64,000 nucleotides of DNA, from contig NZ_JAGGKL010000003.1 in assembly GCF_017873625.1 (NCBI RefSeq), positions 62,001 through 126,000 on the forward strand, written 5' to 3'. The position numbers and the translations under genes are program-made. The stretch is from Methanobacterium petrolearium. GTDB lineage: Archaea > Methanobacteriota > Methanobacteria > Methanobacteriales > Methanobacteriaceae. Under the pieces are notes generated by a model. The model was not told the origin of the DNA, did no database searches, and saw only the letters and a list, made by a program, of their open reading frames with translations. This document shows, piece by piece, positions 9,349-17,314 of the stretch. The stretch's first letter is position 1. Each line of letters begins with the position of its first letter.

Positions 9349-11445
9349 TTACCTTTTTTTGAGAATCTCAAACAACTCTTTTAGGCTATTTATGGGTGGA
9401 TAACATGCTCCATCCCCACAAACATATAATGTAACCTGATTATTGACTATATTTTTATCTTCCAAATTTTCAATTAATTCATTTAAAATTTTGTTATCCA
9501 ATTTTAATACAAAAACACAGTTAGGGAGGTACTTTTTCCTTAATGCATCTATGACTCCAGATACGTCTCTGTCATCTCCAACGATTATAATTTCAAATGA
9601 AGGCCCGAGTTTTAAGGTAAATCCAGAAAGGAACATGGTGAAAGCTGCTGGTGACCGCTCCATTAGAGGTGCAAAATACTTCTCCAGAACAAGAGATGCC
9701 TCTCTATTTTTGGAATTTCCAGTTAAAAGGTAGATCCTTTGAAGGTTTAACATTTGCACAGAATTTCCAGAGGGTAATGCAGAATCATAGGCATCTTTCT
9801 GCCTTACCAGCACTTCCGGAGTATAGTCTGGGGTGAAAAAAAAGGCTCCCTTTTCCTTGTCCCAGAAATGATCCATGAGTTTTTGGTTAAAGTTCATGGC
9901 CATGTTTAGATAGTCTGGTTGGAAGGTGGCCTGGTAAAGTTCCAGTAAACCCCAGATCAGGTAAGCATGGTCATCAAGATTACCATCCACAGCTGCCTGA
10001 CCATCTCTCCATCGATGCATCAAGCGATCCTGAACTTGTAAATGGTTAGTTATGAAGTCCAAAGCTTCTATCGCTGCTACGATATAATTTTCCCTTTTGT
10101 AGGTCTTACCTGCCAGTGCGAGTGCAGCAATGATAAGACCATTCCAGTCAGTGAGTATTTTATCATCCTTGTGGGGGTGTATTCTCAGCTCGCGGGTATT
10201 GAATAATTTTTCCCTTGCACTCTCCATTTTCCACCAGAGTTCATCCTTTGATTTTCCTAATATTGATGAAAGTTCATCCCAAGTTTTACTCCGGTAAATT
10301 ATGTTTTTACCCGTTTTTTGACCGGTTGCCTCTTCTTTGTAGTTTCCTTCTGGAGAAACATTGAACACTTGGCAAAAGATCTCTCCATCTTCTGGTCCCA
10401 GTAATTTTAAAATTTCATCCCGGGTCCACAGGTAGAACTTTCCTTCCTCCCCTTCACTGTCTGCATCTTCAGCTGAATAAAAACCCCCTTCAGGAGATTT
10501 CATGTTCCGTAAAACATATTCTAGGATTTCTTCAGCAGTTTCCCTGTATCTTGTTTTTCCAGTGGCTTGATATGCCTCGGTGTAAGCCATTACCAGAAGC
10601 GCCTGATCATATAACATCTTCTCGAAATGTGGTTGGATCCAGTGGCGATCTATGCTGTAACGATGAAAACCGAAACCCACTTGATCATACACCCCTCCCT
10701 TTACCATGGCATCTAAGGTTTTTTCCACCATGGTAAGAGCGTTCACATCATCAGTGAGTTTCCAGTAACGTAATAAGAATAATAAGTGATGTGGGGTGGG
10801 AAATTTCTGATATTCACCGAAACCTCCATATTCATCATCAAAGTTATCCAAAATGGATTGATATGCTTTTTTTAAGATGTTATCTCCATGTTCTTTACCA
10901 GTCTCAAATTGAGACAGTTGTTGCAGTGATGAAGTTAATTCTTCTGCAGATTTGACCAGATCAGTCCTACTATTCTCCCAGAGATCCTTAACATTTAAGA
11001 TTAGATCCCTGAGGCCTGCACCTCTACTTCCACTCTCTTTGGGGAAATAAGTTCCTGCAAAGAAGGGTTTAAGATCCGGGGTCATGATTATGGTTAATGG
11101 CCAACCCCCGGTGCCGGTGATCATCTGACATGCAGTCATGTAAACCTTGTCAATGTCTGGCCTTTCTTCCCGATCCACTTTAACTGATACGAAGACCTGA
11201 TTCATGAGTTCGCCTATTTCAGGGTCCTGAAAAGATTCTTTGGCCATAACATGGCACCAGTGACATGTTGAATAACCAATTGATAAAAAAATAGGTTTAT
11301 CTTCTTTTTCAGCCTTTTGGAATGCTTCATCACCCCATGAGTACCAATCTACAGGATTATCGGCATGTTGCAGTAGATAAGGGCTTTTTTCAGTTTTCAA
11401 ATGGTTTTTGTAGTTTTTAGATTTGAGGGAATCTTTTTCAGACAT
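9349..11445 (-). CDS. YyaL-like protein: thioredoxin-fold (DUF255) plus alpha/alpha-barrel
   Basis: The 698-residue protein has an N-terminal thioredoxin-like domain (about 10-180) with GYSTCHWCHVMAKESF, whose CxxC lies at the expected active-site place, followed by VKVDREERPDID and GGWPLTIIMTPD. The remainder is an (alpha/alpha)6-barrel typical of N-acylglucosamine epimerase and glycosidase folds (FGFHRYSIDRHWIQPHFEKM, DGKILTDWNGL-like DDKILTDWNGLII). The family is widespread in bacteria and archaea (YyaL, SSP411/SPATA20) and its substrate is not known. The length is normal and no truncation is seen. It converges on the nikR-like gene with 40 bp between the stops. Confidence 0.92.
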   Translation of the reverse strand: MSEKDSLKSKNYKNHLKTEKSPYLLQHADNPVDWYSWGDEAFQKAEKEDKPIFLSIGYSTCHWCHVMAKESFQDPEIGELMNQVFVSVKVDREERPDIDKVYMTACQMITGTGGWPLTIIMTPDLKPFFAGTYFPKESGSRGAGLRDLILNVKDLWENSRTDLVKSAEELTSSLQQLSQFETGKEHGDNILKKAYQSILDNFDDEYGGFGEYQKFPTPHHLLFLLRYWKLTDDVNALTMVEKTLDAMVKGGVYDQVGFGFHRYSIDRHWIQPHFEKMLYDQALLVMAYTEAYQATGKTRYRETAEEILEYVLRNMKSPEGGFYSAEDADSEGEEGKFYLWTRDEILKLLGPEDGEIFCQVFNVSPEGNYKEEATGQKTGKNIIYRSKTWDELSSILGKSKDELWWKMESAREKLFNTRELRIHPHKDDKILTDWNGLIIAALALAGKTYKRENYIVAAIEALDFITNHLQVQDRLMHRWRDGQAAVDGNLDDHAYLIWGLLELYQATFQPDYLNMAMNFNQKLMDHFWDKEKGAFFFTPDYTPEVLVRQKDAYDSALPSGNSVQMLNLQRIYLLTGNSKNREASLVLEKYFAPLMERSPAAFTMFLSGFTLKLGPSFEIIIVGDDRDVSGVIDALRKKYLPNCVFVLKLDNKILNELIENLEDKNIVNNQVTLYVCGDGACYPPINSLKELFEILKKR

Positions 11446-11515
11446 GTTACCGCCATGATTATTTTTTTTAGTTTAAGATAAATCTTTTTTTTCTTCAATC
11501 TTCTTTTATTATCTT

Positions 11516-11554
11516 AGATCTTCATTTATTATCACAGATCTTCATTTATTATCA
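11516..11554. repeat. Two-copy tandem repeat, period 20 bp
   Basis: A 19-bp unit (AGATCTTCATTTATTATCA) occurs at 11516-11534 and 11536-11554, with a degenerate third copy just before it. It lies in the spacer between the tautomerase stop and the upstream end of the YyaL-like gene. No function is evident. Confidence 0.85.
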
Positions 11555-11585
11555 ATTTTTTAGATTTCTATTTGGTATGAGCTTT

Positions 11586-11780
11586 TCATTCATCCTGTTG
11601 GCGATCGCATAGTAGGATGTCGCCCACACCCACGTTTTCAGATTCAACTTCATTGATTATGATCACCATGGCGGTAACCGGAAGGTTGAACACTTCACTG
11701 GCTTTTTTGGCAAATGAACTGACAAGTTCTCTTTTCTGATCCTTGTTCATTGGTGGGGCATCTATGGTTATAACTGGCAT
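11586..11780 (-). CDS. 4-Oxalocrotonate tautomerase-like protein
   Basis: The 64-residue protein has the length and start of the tautomerase superfamily. Pro follows the initiator Met (MPVITIDAPPMN), giving the N-terminal Pro-1 that acts as catalytic base. The beta-alpha-beta pattern continues with KRELVSSFAKKASEVFNLP and VMVIINE-like AMVIIINEVESENVGVGD. Members isomerise keto-enol pairs, usually as hexamers. The substrate in methanogens is unknown. ATG 11780 follows GGAGGTGAAGTTTC on the minus strand, a strong ribosome-binding site. It is probably monocistronic or upstream of the YyaL-like gene (140 bp). Confidence 0.88.
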   Translation of the reverse strand: MPVITIDAPPMNKDQKRELVSSFAKKASEVFNLPVTAMVIIINEVESENVGVGDILLCDRQQDE

Positions 11781-12497
11781 GAAACTTCACCTCCATAATT
11801 TTTTTAAACTAACATGATTTCTCTTTGCAATACTATTATTAGTTCCATATCCATCATCTCCAAATCCATGATATCATAGATAACTAGAATACGATAACTG
11901 AATTTGGAATTTTTGAATTTGGAATTTTATCATATTTCTTTTGTTTTTGGTGATCAATAAATTTTTGGTGATCAATAAATTTATCCTTAAATTGGTAGAT
12001 ATGTCACTAGCAGGGTAGATTTATTTCCATAAAATTTTCCACATTTATCTTTCCAATCATTGGATATTTTTAAAATTTTGAGAAATCCATGTATCTACTA
12101 ATTTTAGTATACATCTAACAGTTAATATTGAATGATTTTTAAAGTTTTTAAAAAAAGATAATTATCATTATATGGGAACAGGAATAATTGAATATAATAT
12201 TTATCAAGATCTACTTGATTAAAAATGATTCTGTACTATCAATCCAACAATTATTTTGGTGTATCAATCTAACAGTGATCAAAGTCCATGAATTCATTCT
12301 ATGAATAAACATTAATCAAATGAAATTCAAAAAATGAAATTCAAATTTTTTCATTCTAAAGTAGCCGCCAATTTTTAAATGATGATTGAATGATCATTCA
12401 TTTATGAATCCTGTAGATTTTTAATAATATTTAATAATCAATTCCCCCCAATGACATTACAAAGGAATTCACCAAAAACCAGTAAGGCGACTTAAGT
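11781..12497. other. 717-bp AT-rich spacer with two tandem duplications
   Basis: No gene is seen. It contains a 15-bp tandem duplication (11900-11929) and an 18-bp one (11945-11962 and 11963-11980). Near 12310-12350 there are repeated AAATGAAATTCA motifs. It must hold the divergent promoters of the tautomerase gene and the coiled-coil gene. Confidence 0.6.
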
Positions 12498-12923
12498 ATG
12501 AAAGATAACTATACCCTAAAAAAATCGAAGGATGCAAGTTCTCCAGAGAACACCCAGTCTCATATTAAAAAGTTGGAGATGGAACTTGCCAAGAAAGAAT
12601 CAGAAATTGAATTCCTTAAAGAAAAATTCAACAACAACCAGGAGATCCTTCTGGATGTTATTGAAGAGAAAAAACAATTAAAAAAACAGGTTCATGAGTT
12701 TGAAGTCAAACAGCTCGATGAAAAACTCAATAATTTTCAACAATTGCAACGAGAAAAGCATAAAATTGAGCATAGATTATTTATCACCAAAAAAAATCTC
12801 GATGAAGCACGCACTGAACTGGAATTCCGGAAAAAAATAATTGAAGACCTGGAAAATCGTGGGATAACGGATTATATCATGGGTAATTTTCCTGAAAGCC
12901 TAATCAAGTACAATAAACGATAG
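12498..12923 (+). CDS. Coiled-coil protein of unknown function
   Basis: The 141-residue soluble protein is dominated by one long charged coiled coil from about residue 20 to 125 (KKLEMELAKKESEIEFLKEK, then EEKKQLKKQVHEFEVKQLDE). The short C-terminal tail NFPESLIKYNKR lies outside the coil. There is no signal peptide, membrane segment or catalytic motif. No clear Shine-Dalgarno precedes ATG 12498; GTAAGGCGAC is the nearest purine-rich stretch. It stands alone between two long spacers and faces the TPR-SHOCT gene tail to tail. It could be a scaffold or a regulatory partner, but nothing in the sequence decides this. Confidence 0.7.
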   Translation: MKDNYTLKKSKDASSPENTQSHIKKLEMELAKKESEIEFLKEKFNNNQEILLDVIEEKKQLKKQVHEFEVKQLDEKLNNFQQLQREKHKIEHRLFITKKNLDEARTELEFRKKIIEDLENRGITDYIMGNFPESLIKYNKR

Positions 12924-13032
12924 CCCCCGTAGATACATTTTAAACAAAAAAAAGTATGCAATCAATAAGTCATGTGCATGCCAATTTTAATTGGTGTCAA
13001 CTGGTAGTTACACTCTTTTACACAACGCTGAT

Positions 13033-14286
13033 TTAACCCAATTTTTTAAGACACTTGTTTTTAATCTCTTCAAATTGTTTTTCAGTGATGGCACCCATAT
13101 CAAGTAGTTTTTTTGCCTTTTCAATTTCATCCAGAGGATCTGTTTCATGTTTAATCATAGATCCTTCAGTTGAGAGTGATTTAAGTTTCTCATGGAAAAC
13201 TGTGCCCACTTTAAATAGTTTTTCCTGAACTACATCTTCGATGTATCTTCCATCTGTACTATCTACCTTGTTCATCTCAATTTCTGATTTATTTTTTAAT
13301 TTAATTACCAGTTCTCCCCTTTGCACACCTTCATGGATGTTTAATAAACTTTCATGGAACTTGACACTTTCAATATCCTCATAATTAAAAAGCTGTGCAT
13401 GTACACCGTTAGTATCTTCCCTATTTTTTATGGATATACCGTCACCAGAAATTGAAATTTCAACTTCGGATCGGGTTTTTCTATTATATCCCAGAAATTT
13501 AGAGGGTTTATCTGTCTTCAGGAGGGGTTTGGTTTGGGAAATTCTTTCCTGAACCCGGTCAACGAAACTGCGACCATCTCTGGACGAGAAACAGTTGATG
13601 ATGAATTGAGCGCCTTCAGCATTTAACAGTATTTTCCCGGATAAAACACTCTTTTCAAATTCAATAGAGTCGATCTGGTTGTATCTGATGAAAAACAGGT
13701 CTTCTTTGATTTTGTCAAGGAAATCAACATCACAAAATCTTAATCCATTCATCTGACCGTATATCTTCACTATCCGATCTTTTAATCTTCCTTCAACTTC
13801 CAGATCAGTACTGGTAATATCGAACTGGTCTTTTAAAGGGAATATTCTTTTATAATCGTCGAATTTGTTAACACCATGTTTAAGTAGTGTTTTAAGGTTA
13901 TTACGTGCGATTTCAAGTTCTCTTTCATATTCTGGTCCAGCGTTTTCCTGGAATATTTTAAAACTTTCAACTGCTTCTGTGTACTGTTTTAACTGTACCA
14001 GGGGGAATGCTTTTAGATAATAACCCATTACGTATTCCGGATCCATTCTAATAGCATGTTCTAAATCATCGAGAGAGTCTTCATAGTTTTCCAACTTGTA
14101 ATTTGCCTTCCCTTTCTCCCCCCAAACTGTAACGTTATCTGGGTCATGTTTCAAAGCTTCATTGTAACATTCAATGGCTTCACTAAACTTATTTTGATTG
14201 TAATACTCCTGACCAGAAGCGATCCACTCATCAGTGGTTTTTTTCCCGCTTTCACCATCTTTCCCTTTATCACTAAACAATTTCAT
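13033..14286 (-). CDS. TPR protein with PH-like region and C-terminal SHOCT domain
   Basis: The protein has three parts. TPR repeats occupy about residues 15-125 (AIECYNEALKHDPDNVTVWG, DSLDDLEHAIRMDPEYVMGY). Two tandem PH/GRAM-like beta-rich regions lie at about 150-260 and 270-370. A SHOCT helix ends the protein (IEKAKKLLDMGAITEKQFEE). SHOCT domains are short oligomerisation helices found at the ends of many such proteins. I chose the start MKLFSDKG at 14286 because GGAGGGG lies 5 bases before it; an upstream ATG would add 12 residues. It is probably a cytoplasmic scaffold. Smaller relatives with PH-like parts occur at 20.2 and 26.9 kb. Confidence 0.75.
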   Translation of the reverse strand: MKLFSDKGKDGESGKKTTDEWIASGQEYYNQNKFSEAIECYNEALKHDPDNVTVWGEKGKANYKLENYEDSLDDLEHAIRMDPEYVMGYYLKAFPLVQLKQYTEAVESFKIFQENAGPEYERELEIARNNLKTLLKHGVNKFDDYKRIFPLKDQFDITSTDLEVEGRLKDRIVKIYGQMNGLRFCDVDFLDKIKEDLFFIRYNQIDSIEFEKSVLSGKILLNAEGAQFIINCFSSRDGRSFVDRVQERISQTKPLLKTDKPSKFLGYNRKTRSEVEISISGDGISIKNREDTNGVHAQLFNYEDIESVKFHESLLNIHEGVQRGELVIKLKNKSEIEMNKVDSTDGRYIEDVVQEKLFKVGTVFHEKLKSLSTEGSMIKHETDPLDEIEKAKKLLDMGAITEKQFEEIKNKCLKKLG

Positions 14287-14411
14287 CCATTCCCCTCCCA
14301 AGAACAGATCCCCTAACCTCATAAGAATTTATTAATCTTCTCTATTCTGTTTGCTAGTTCTTAATATAATTCTCTTTAGTAGGATCCAGGTTAATTCAAC
14401 TCAGATGTGTT

Positions 14412-14762
14412 CTAAAAATTAAAGTTTCCAAAAAGTAATTTAAATATAATTCCAACTACTAAAGCAACGGTGATACTAGCAAATGTCCCTAATAAATAAT
14501 ATTCAGCGAAATGTCTTGTATTGAGTTCCTTGAATCTTGCTATAGATTTTGCACCAAATACAATAGATATGGCTGCATATTGATTTGTCAAAACTAAAGT
14601 GAAAATAATTATCCTTTCGAATATTCCGATGTATTTACCTGCTTTATCAATACCAGAGTTTTCAACATTTGTACTGAAGGGTTTTAGGAACATTTGAATT
14701 GCAATTCCTAAAATTACCATTAATCCATATCCTAAAATTAAAATAAATAGTTCTAACAACAT
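14412..14762 (-). CDS. DUF3307-like small membrane protein, partner of SatD
   Basis: The 116-residue protein has three hydrophobic helices (about 2-26, 50-80 and 88-112). The middle part, GKYIGIFERIIIFTLVL then NQYAAISIVFGAKSIARFKE and EYYLLGT, matches the C-terminal block of DUF3307 proteins as I remember them. Those are usually about twice as long, so this is a short version. It follows the SatD gene on the same strand with an 87-bp gap that holds a 28-bp tandem repeat. SatD and DUF3307 genes are commonly neighbours in bacteria. The role is unknown; a membrane effector or transporter is inference. Confidence 0.68.
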   Translation of the reverse strand: MLLELFILILGYGLMVILGIAIQMFLKPFSTNVENSGIDKAGKYIGIFERIIIFTLVLTNQYAAISIVFGAKSIARFKELNTRHFAEYYLLGTFASITVALVVGIIFKLLFGNFNF

Positions 14763-14786
14763 TCAATCACACTTTTTTCCTCAACT

Positions 14787-14865
14787 TTTGAACCTTATTT
14801 GGATCAATTTAGAATTTGAACCTTATTTGGATCAATTTAGAATTTGAACCTAAAGTGGATCATGG
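14787..14865. repeat. 28-bp tandem repeat, two perfect copies and a decayed third
   Basis: The perfect copies are 14787-14814 and 14815-14842; each contains TTATTTGGATCAATTTAGAA. A third copy from 14843 keeps TTTGAACCT and GGATCA with substitutions and runs into the 3' end of the SatD gene. The array fills the gap between the SatD and DUF3307-like genes. Confidence 0.95.
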
Positions 14866-15488
14866 GGATCGTTTCTAGTTAACTCATTCTGTAAAACTTT
14901 TTCCCCATATTTTATCATGGAATATTTGCCAGCTTCTAAAGTCTTATAAATACTTCGATTTCCAATATTAAATTCAAAAGCGGCTTTCTCTATTGCAACT
15001 GTATTTTCATTATGGTTTCGATAAAATAATATAATTTCCTTTCTTCTATCAGTCCAACTCCACATTATATCAAATGTAAAATTGAAGATACATTCAATCA
15101 AATCATTATTCTTTAAATCACTTTTAAGAACGACCCACCTATTCTTCTTTTTGGCAGTATTCAAAGCTTTTGAAGAAAGATGAAAGGCTTCACCGTCGAT
15201 TTCTTGAACATAGTTGCTTAATGGTGTAGAAATAGGCCCAGTTCCAACGCCTAAATAAAAAGGATGATTAATTGTTTGGAAAAGTGAGAAATAAATATCA
15301 ATTATAATATTATATGTAGAGATCATCCCTTGAAAACCATCTCCACCAATAATTCTAAAGTCTGAAACAATATATTCATTGAAATTAGAATTAAGTTCAT
15401 TAATTGCATTTTTCAGATTATCTTGGGAAAGAGATCTATTATTAATTTTTTTGGATGATTTTAAATCACCAGTGATAACTATATACAT
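14850..15488 (-). CDS. SatD-family protein with class III cyclase-like core and C-terminal HTH
   Basis: The 212-residue protein belongs to the SatD family. Its order of motifs is that of class III nucleotidyl cyclases. A beta strand ends in Asp8 (VITGDLKSS). Asp50 lies in GGDGFQG, 42 residues later; the two metal Asp are about 44 apart in known cyclases. GVGTGPI follows at 80-86, then IDGEAFHLSSKAL at 97-109 where cyclases have the D-x-x-G-x-x-VN-x-x-x-R segment. The catalytic Asn and Arg positions read His103 and Lys107. A helix-turn-helix like sigma-70 region 4 follows (AAFEFNIGNRSIYKTLEAG). The cyclase relation is my inference; family membership is more secure. No enzymatic product is known. 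Confidence 0.72.
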   Translation of the reverse strand: MYIVITGDLKSSKKINNRSLSQDNLKNAINELNSNFNEYIVSDFRIIGGDGFQGMISTYNIIIDIYFSLFQTINHPFYLGVGTGPISTPLSNYVQEIDGEAFHLSSKALNTAKKKNRWVVLKSDLKNNDLIECIFNFTFDIMWSWTDRRKEIILFYRNHNENTVAIEKAAFEFNIGNRSIYKTLEAGKYSMIKYGEKVLQNELTRNDPHDPL

Positions 15489-16047
15489 AATTTCACTTTT
15501 TGCATTACTTAACTTAACATGGCCATTTAATTTTCTTTAACGTTGTTAAAAATGCTTTTAAAAGTTTTATATTTGTTACAATGTCATATGCTTATTCCTA
15601 ATCATAAATGTTTCTACTTAATATATTGGTCTTCATTATTGAATTATAGAACAACACCATGTTAATGATGTAAGCAGATTAACCCATAACCCCAACAAAA
15701 TAAATAGGAAGTTTTTAGATGCGAAAATAATTTCATAATGAAAGTTAGATTACTTCGTTAAACGTTAATATTGTTAGCCACAAGTTCGTTTAAATTTTGA
15801 TTCATAAAATTTAACAACCAATATTGAAAGGTCATATAACAATATATTTTAAAAAATTCCCATTGTTTTTTTCTTTAGATCTCGACCTATATCAAACCTA
15901 AATCTCGAGTAGTTAGTAAAAATTATTAACAGATAGATATTTCTGAATGGATTAAATTTATGAGGTATGATCAAACAAACATTTTTTTTAGACGTATACT
16001 GCTGAGTGTTATTATTCAATAGAAAAGAAGAAATTTGTTAAATAAAA
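15489..16047. other. 559-bp AT-rich spacer of the accessory island
   Basis: No gene is seen. At 15750-15764 it carries TTACTTCGTTAAACG, the exact reverse complement of 16891-16905 on the far side of the DUF2283/DUF4258 pair. The remainder is low-complexity A/T sequence upstream of the SatD gene and downstream of the DUF2283 gene. Confidence 0.55.
15750..15764 (+). repeat. 15-bp arm of a long-range inverted repeat (left)
   Basis: TTACTTCGTTAAACG is perfectly inverted relative to 16891-16905. The two arms bracket 1156 bp holding the DUF4258/DUF2283 pair. They may be the ends of a small mobile cassette; no transposase lies inside. Confidence 0.6.
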
Positions 16048-16431
16048 TTATGCTGTTGCTAAACCTAAACTAGCAGTTGTATTTGGTAAGTTGAGATCAT
16101 TAGGAGCTTCTATTAAAATTGGCTTCTCAATGTTTTTTTGATGTACAGGTACAGTGAAAGTAAAGTCTACCAGAATAAAATCTTTATTTACCCCAATATT
16201 TCCTCTAAGCTTTTTAAGATTTTTAATTGAAAATTTATCTACACCGAGAATTTTGGATACGTCCAATATTTCAAAAGATACAATTTCTCCTTTTTTATCA
16301 AAATCTAATATGATATGATCATTAATCTCTATAGATTCCTTATACTCTATGTCACCACCTATAAACATGAATAAGGAATCATTAGGAGCATCATAATCTT
16401 TTAAAACCTTTAAATCGCTTACGTTTTTCAT
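16048..16431 (-). CDS. DUF2283-like protein, putative antitoxin of an overlapping pair
   Basis: The 127-residue protein contains a DUF2283-type segment: YDAPNDSLFMFIGGDIEYKE, then NDHIILDFDKKGEIVSFEIL. The family consensus is Y-D-x-x-x-D-x-L-Y-I ... V-D-E-x-I-I-L-D-x-D-x-x-G-x-I-V-G-I-E-I-L. The C-terminal 60 residues (VDFTFTVPVHQKNIEKPILI, ending LGLATA) are an extension. Its ATG overlaps the TGA of the DUF4258 gene by four bases (ATGA), so the two are translationally coupled. Such pairs are predicted toxin-antitoxin modules. Which partner is the antitoxin is inferred from family habit. Confidence 0.7.
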   Translation of the reverse strand: MKNVSDLKVLKDYDAPNDSLFMFIGGDIEYKESIEINDHIILDFDKKGEIVSFEILDVSKILGVDKFSIKNLKKLRGNIGVNKDFILVDFTFTVPVHQKNIEKPILIEAPNDLNLPNTTASLGLATA

Positions 16432-16727
16432 TTGCGTACCCTTCTATCCTTATTCTGTATATATGTAGTTATGACTTTTATATTTTTGTTTTGCTCAATA
16501 CCAATCACTATAATAATATCATATTCTTTTATCTTAGGATGTTCATAAAACACTTTATATTTATTATTTTTCTTATGGTTATAACTTTGTTCTAACATCC
16601 CTTTAATTTCTAGATTTGTTAAACAATCAATGATCAGTTCTTTATCTAGAGATCTTTCTAATAATCTTTTTTTAGTATGATCAGTTATTATAATTTGATT
16701 TGCAGTAGTTTCTGATAAAATTTGCAT
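16428..16727 (-). CDS. DUF4258-like protein, putative RelE-type toxin
   Basis: The 99-residue basic protein starts a two-gene unit with the DUF2283 gene. The family signature is ITDHTKKRLLERSLDKELII, the H-A-x-x-R-x-x-E-R-G pattern of DUF4258, followed by beta strands KYKVFYEHP and YDIIIVIGI. Folds of this type resemble small RNase toxins of the RelE/BrnT kind. That is family knowledge, not seen activity. The ATG at 16727 lies in an AT-rich region without an obvious ribosome-binding site. The pair lies between two inverted 15-bp sequences. Confidence 0.7.
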   Translation of the reverse strand: MQILSETTANQIIITDHTKKRLLERSLDKELIIDCLTNLEIKGMLEQSYNHKKNNKYKVFYEHPKIKEYDIIIVIGIEQNKNIKVITTYIQNKDRRVRK

Positions 16728-17314
16728 TGCTTTTTGCTAAATTTATAGTACCACCACATTATTAGTTGAAATTTTAATAAAATGTAAAAAATACTTTATT
16801 CAAAATTATTATCTACTACATTTAAAGATTTGCTAATTGATTATAATCTTACTTTTGCTAATTGATTATAATCTTACTTCGTAATAGGCGCGTTTAACGA
16901 AGTAAATTTATTATAATTCTAATTGAATTTTAATAATAAAGCCATTACATATTACTAGAACATAACTATGGAAAAGATGAGTATTTTTATAAATTAGGGT
17001 AGATGTGAGGGTACTTTCATACTAAATTTTGAATTTTTAAGAATTTATAGAACTTATATTCTCTTAAAAAAAATATTTGAAATCGATTTGTAATTTTGAA
17101 TTCTAAGCGGTTTAATGTAATACATTTATGGAAAAAAGGAAAAATAATTTTTTATTCTTCTAACCTCTAAAAAATAGATTATCCCCTATTCAATATTAAT
17201 TTTCATTTGCATATTATGAGTGAGTACCCTGCCAATGTGCTTTATAAAACTTTCTATTTTCATCCAGTAGCAACTGATAACCCATAGTATGATCAATTGA
17301 AAATGGGGTTTCTA
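16728..17314. other. 587-bp AT-rich spacer at the right edge of the accessory island
   Basis: No gene is seen. It contains the 25-bp tandem repeat, the inverted repeat near 16.9 kb and the promoter region of the PAS protein. The reading frame of the PAS gene extends back to a TTG at 17297 without a ribosome-binding site. Confidence 0.5.
16830..16905. repeat. 25-bp tandem repeat joined to a 9-bp inverted repeat and the right 15-bp arm
   Basis: A 25-bp unit (starting TTGCTAATTGATTATAATC) is present at 16830-16854 and 16855-16879. The end of the second copy forms a dyad, TTACTTCGT at 16874-16882 with ACGAAGTAA at 16897-16905, around a GC-rich centre (AGGCGCG). The right half is also the complement of 15750-15764. 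Confidence 0.85.
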
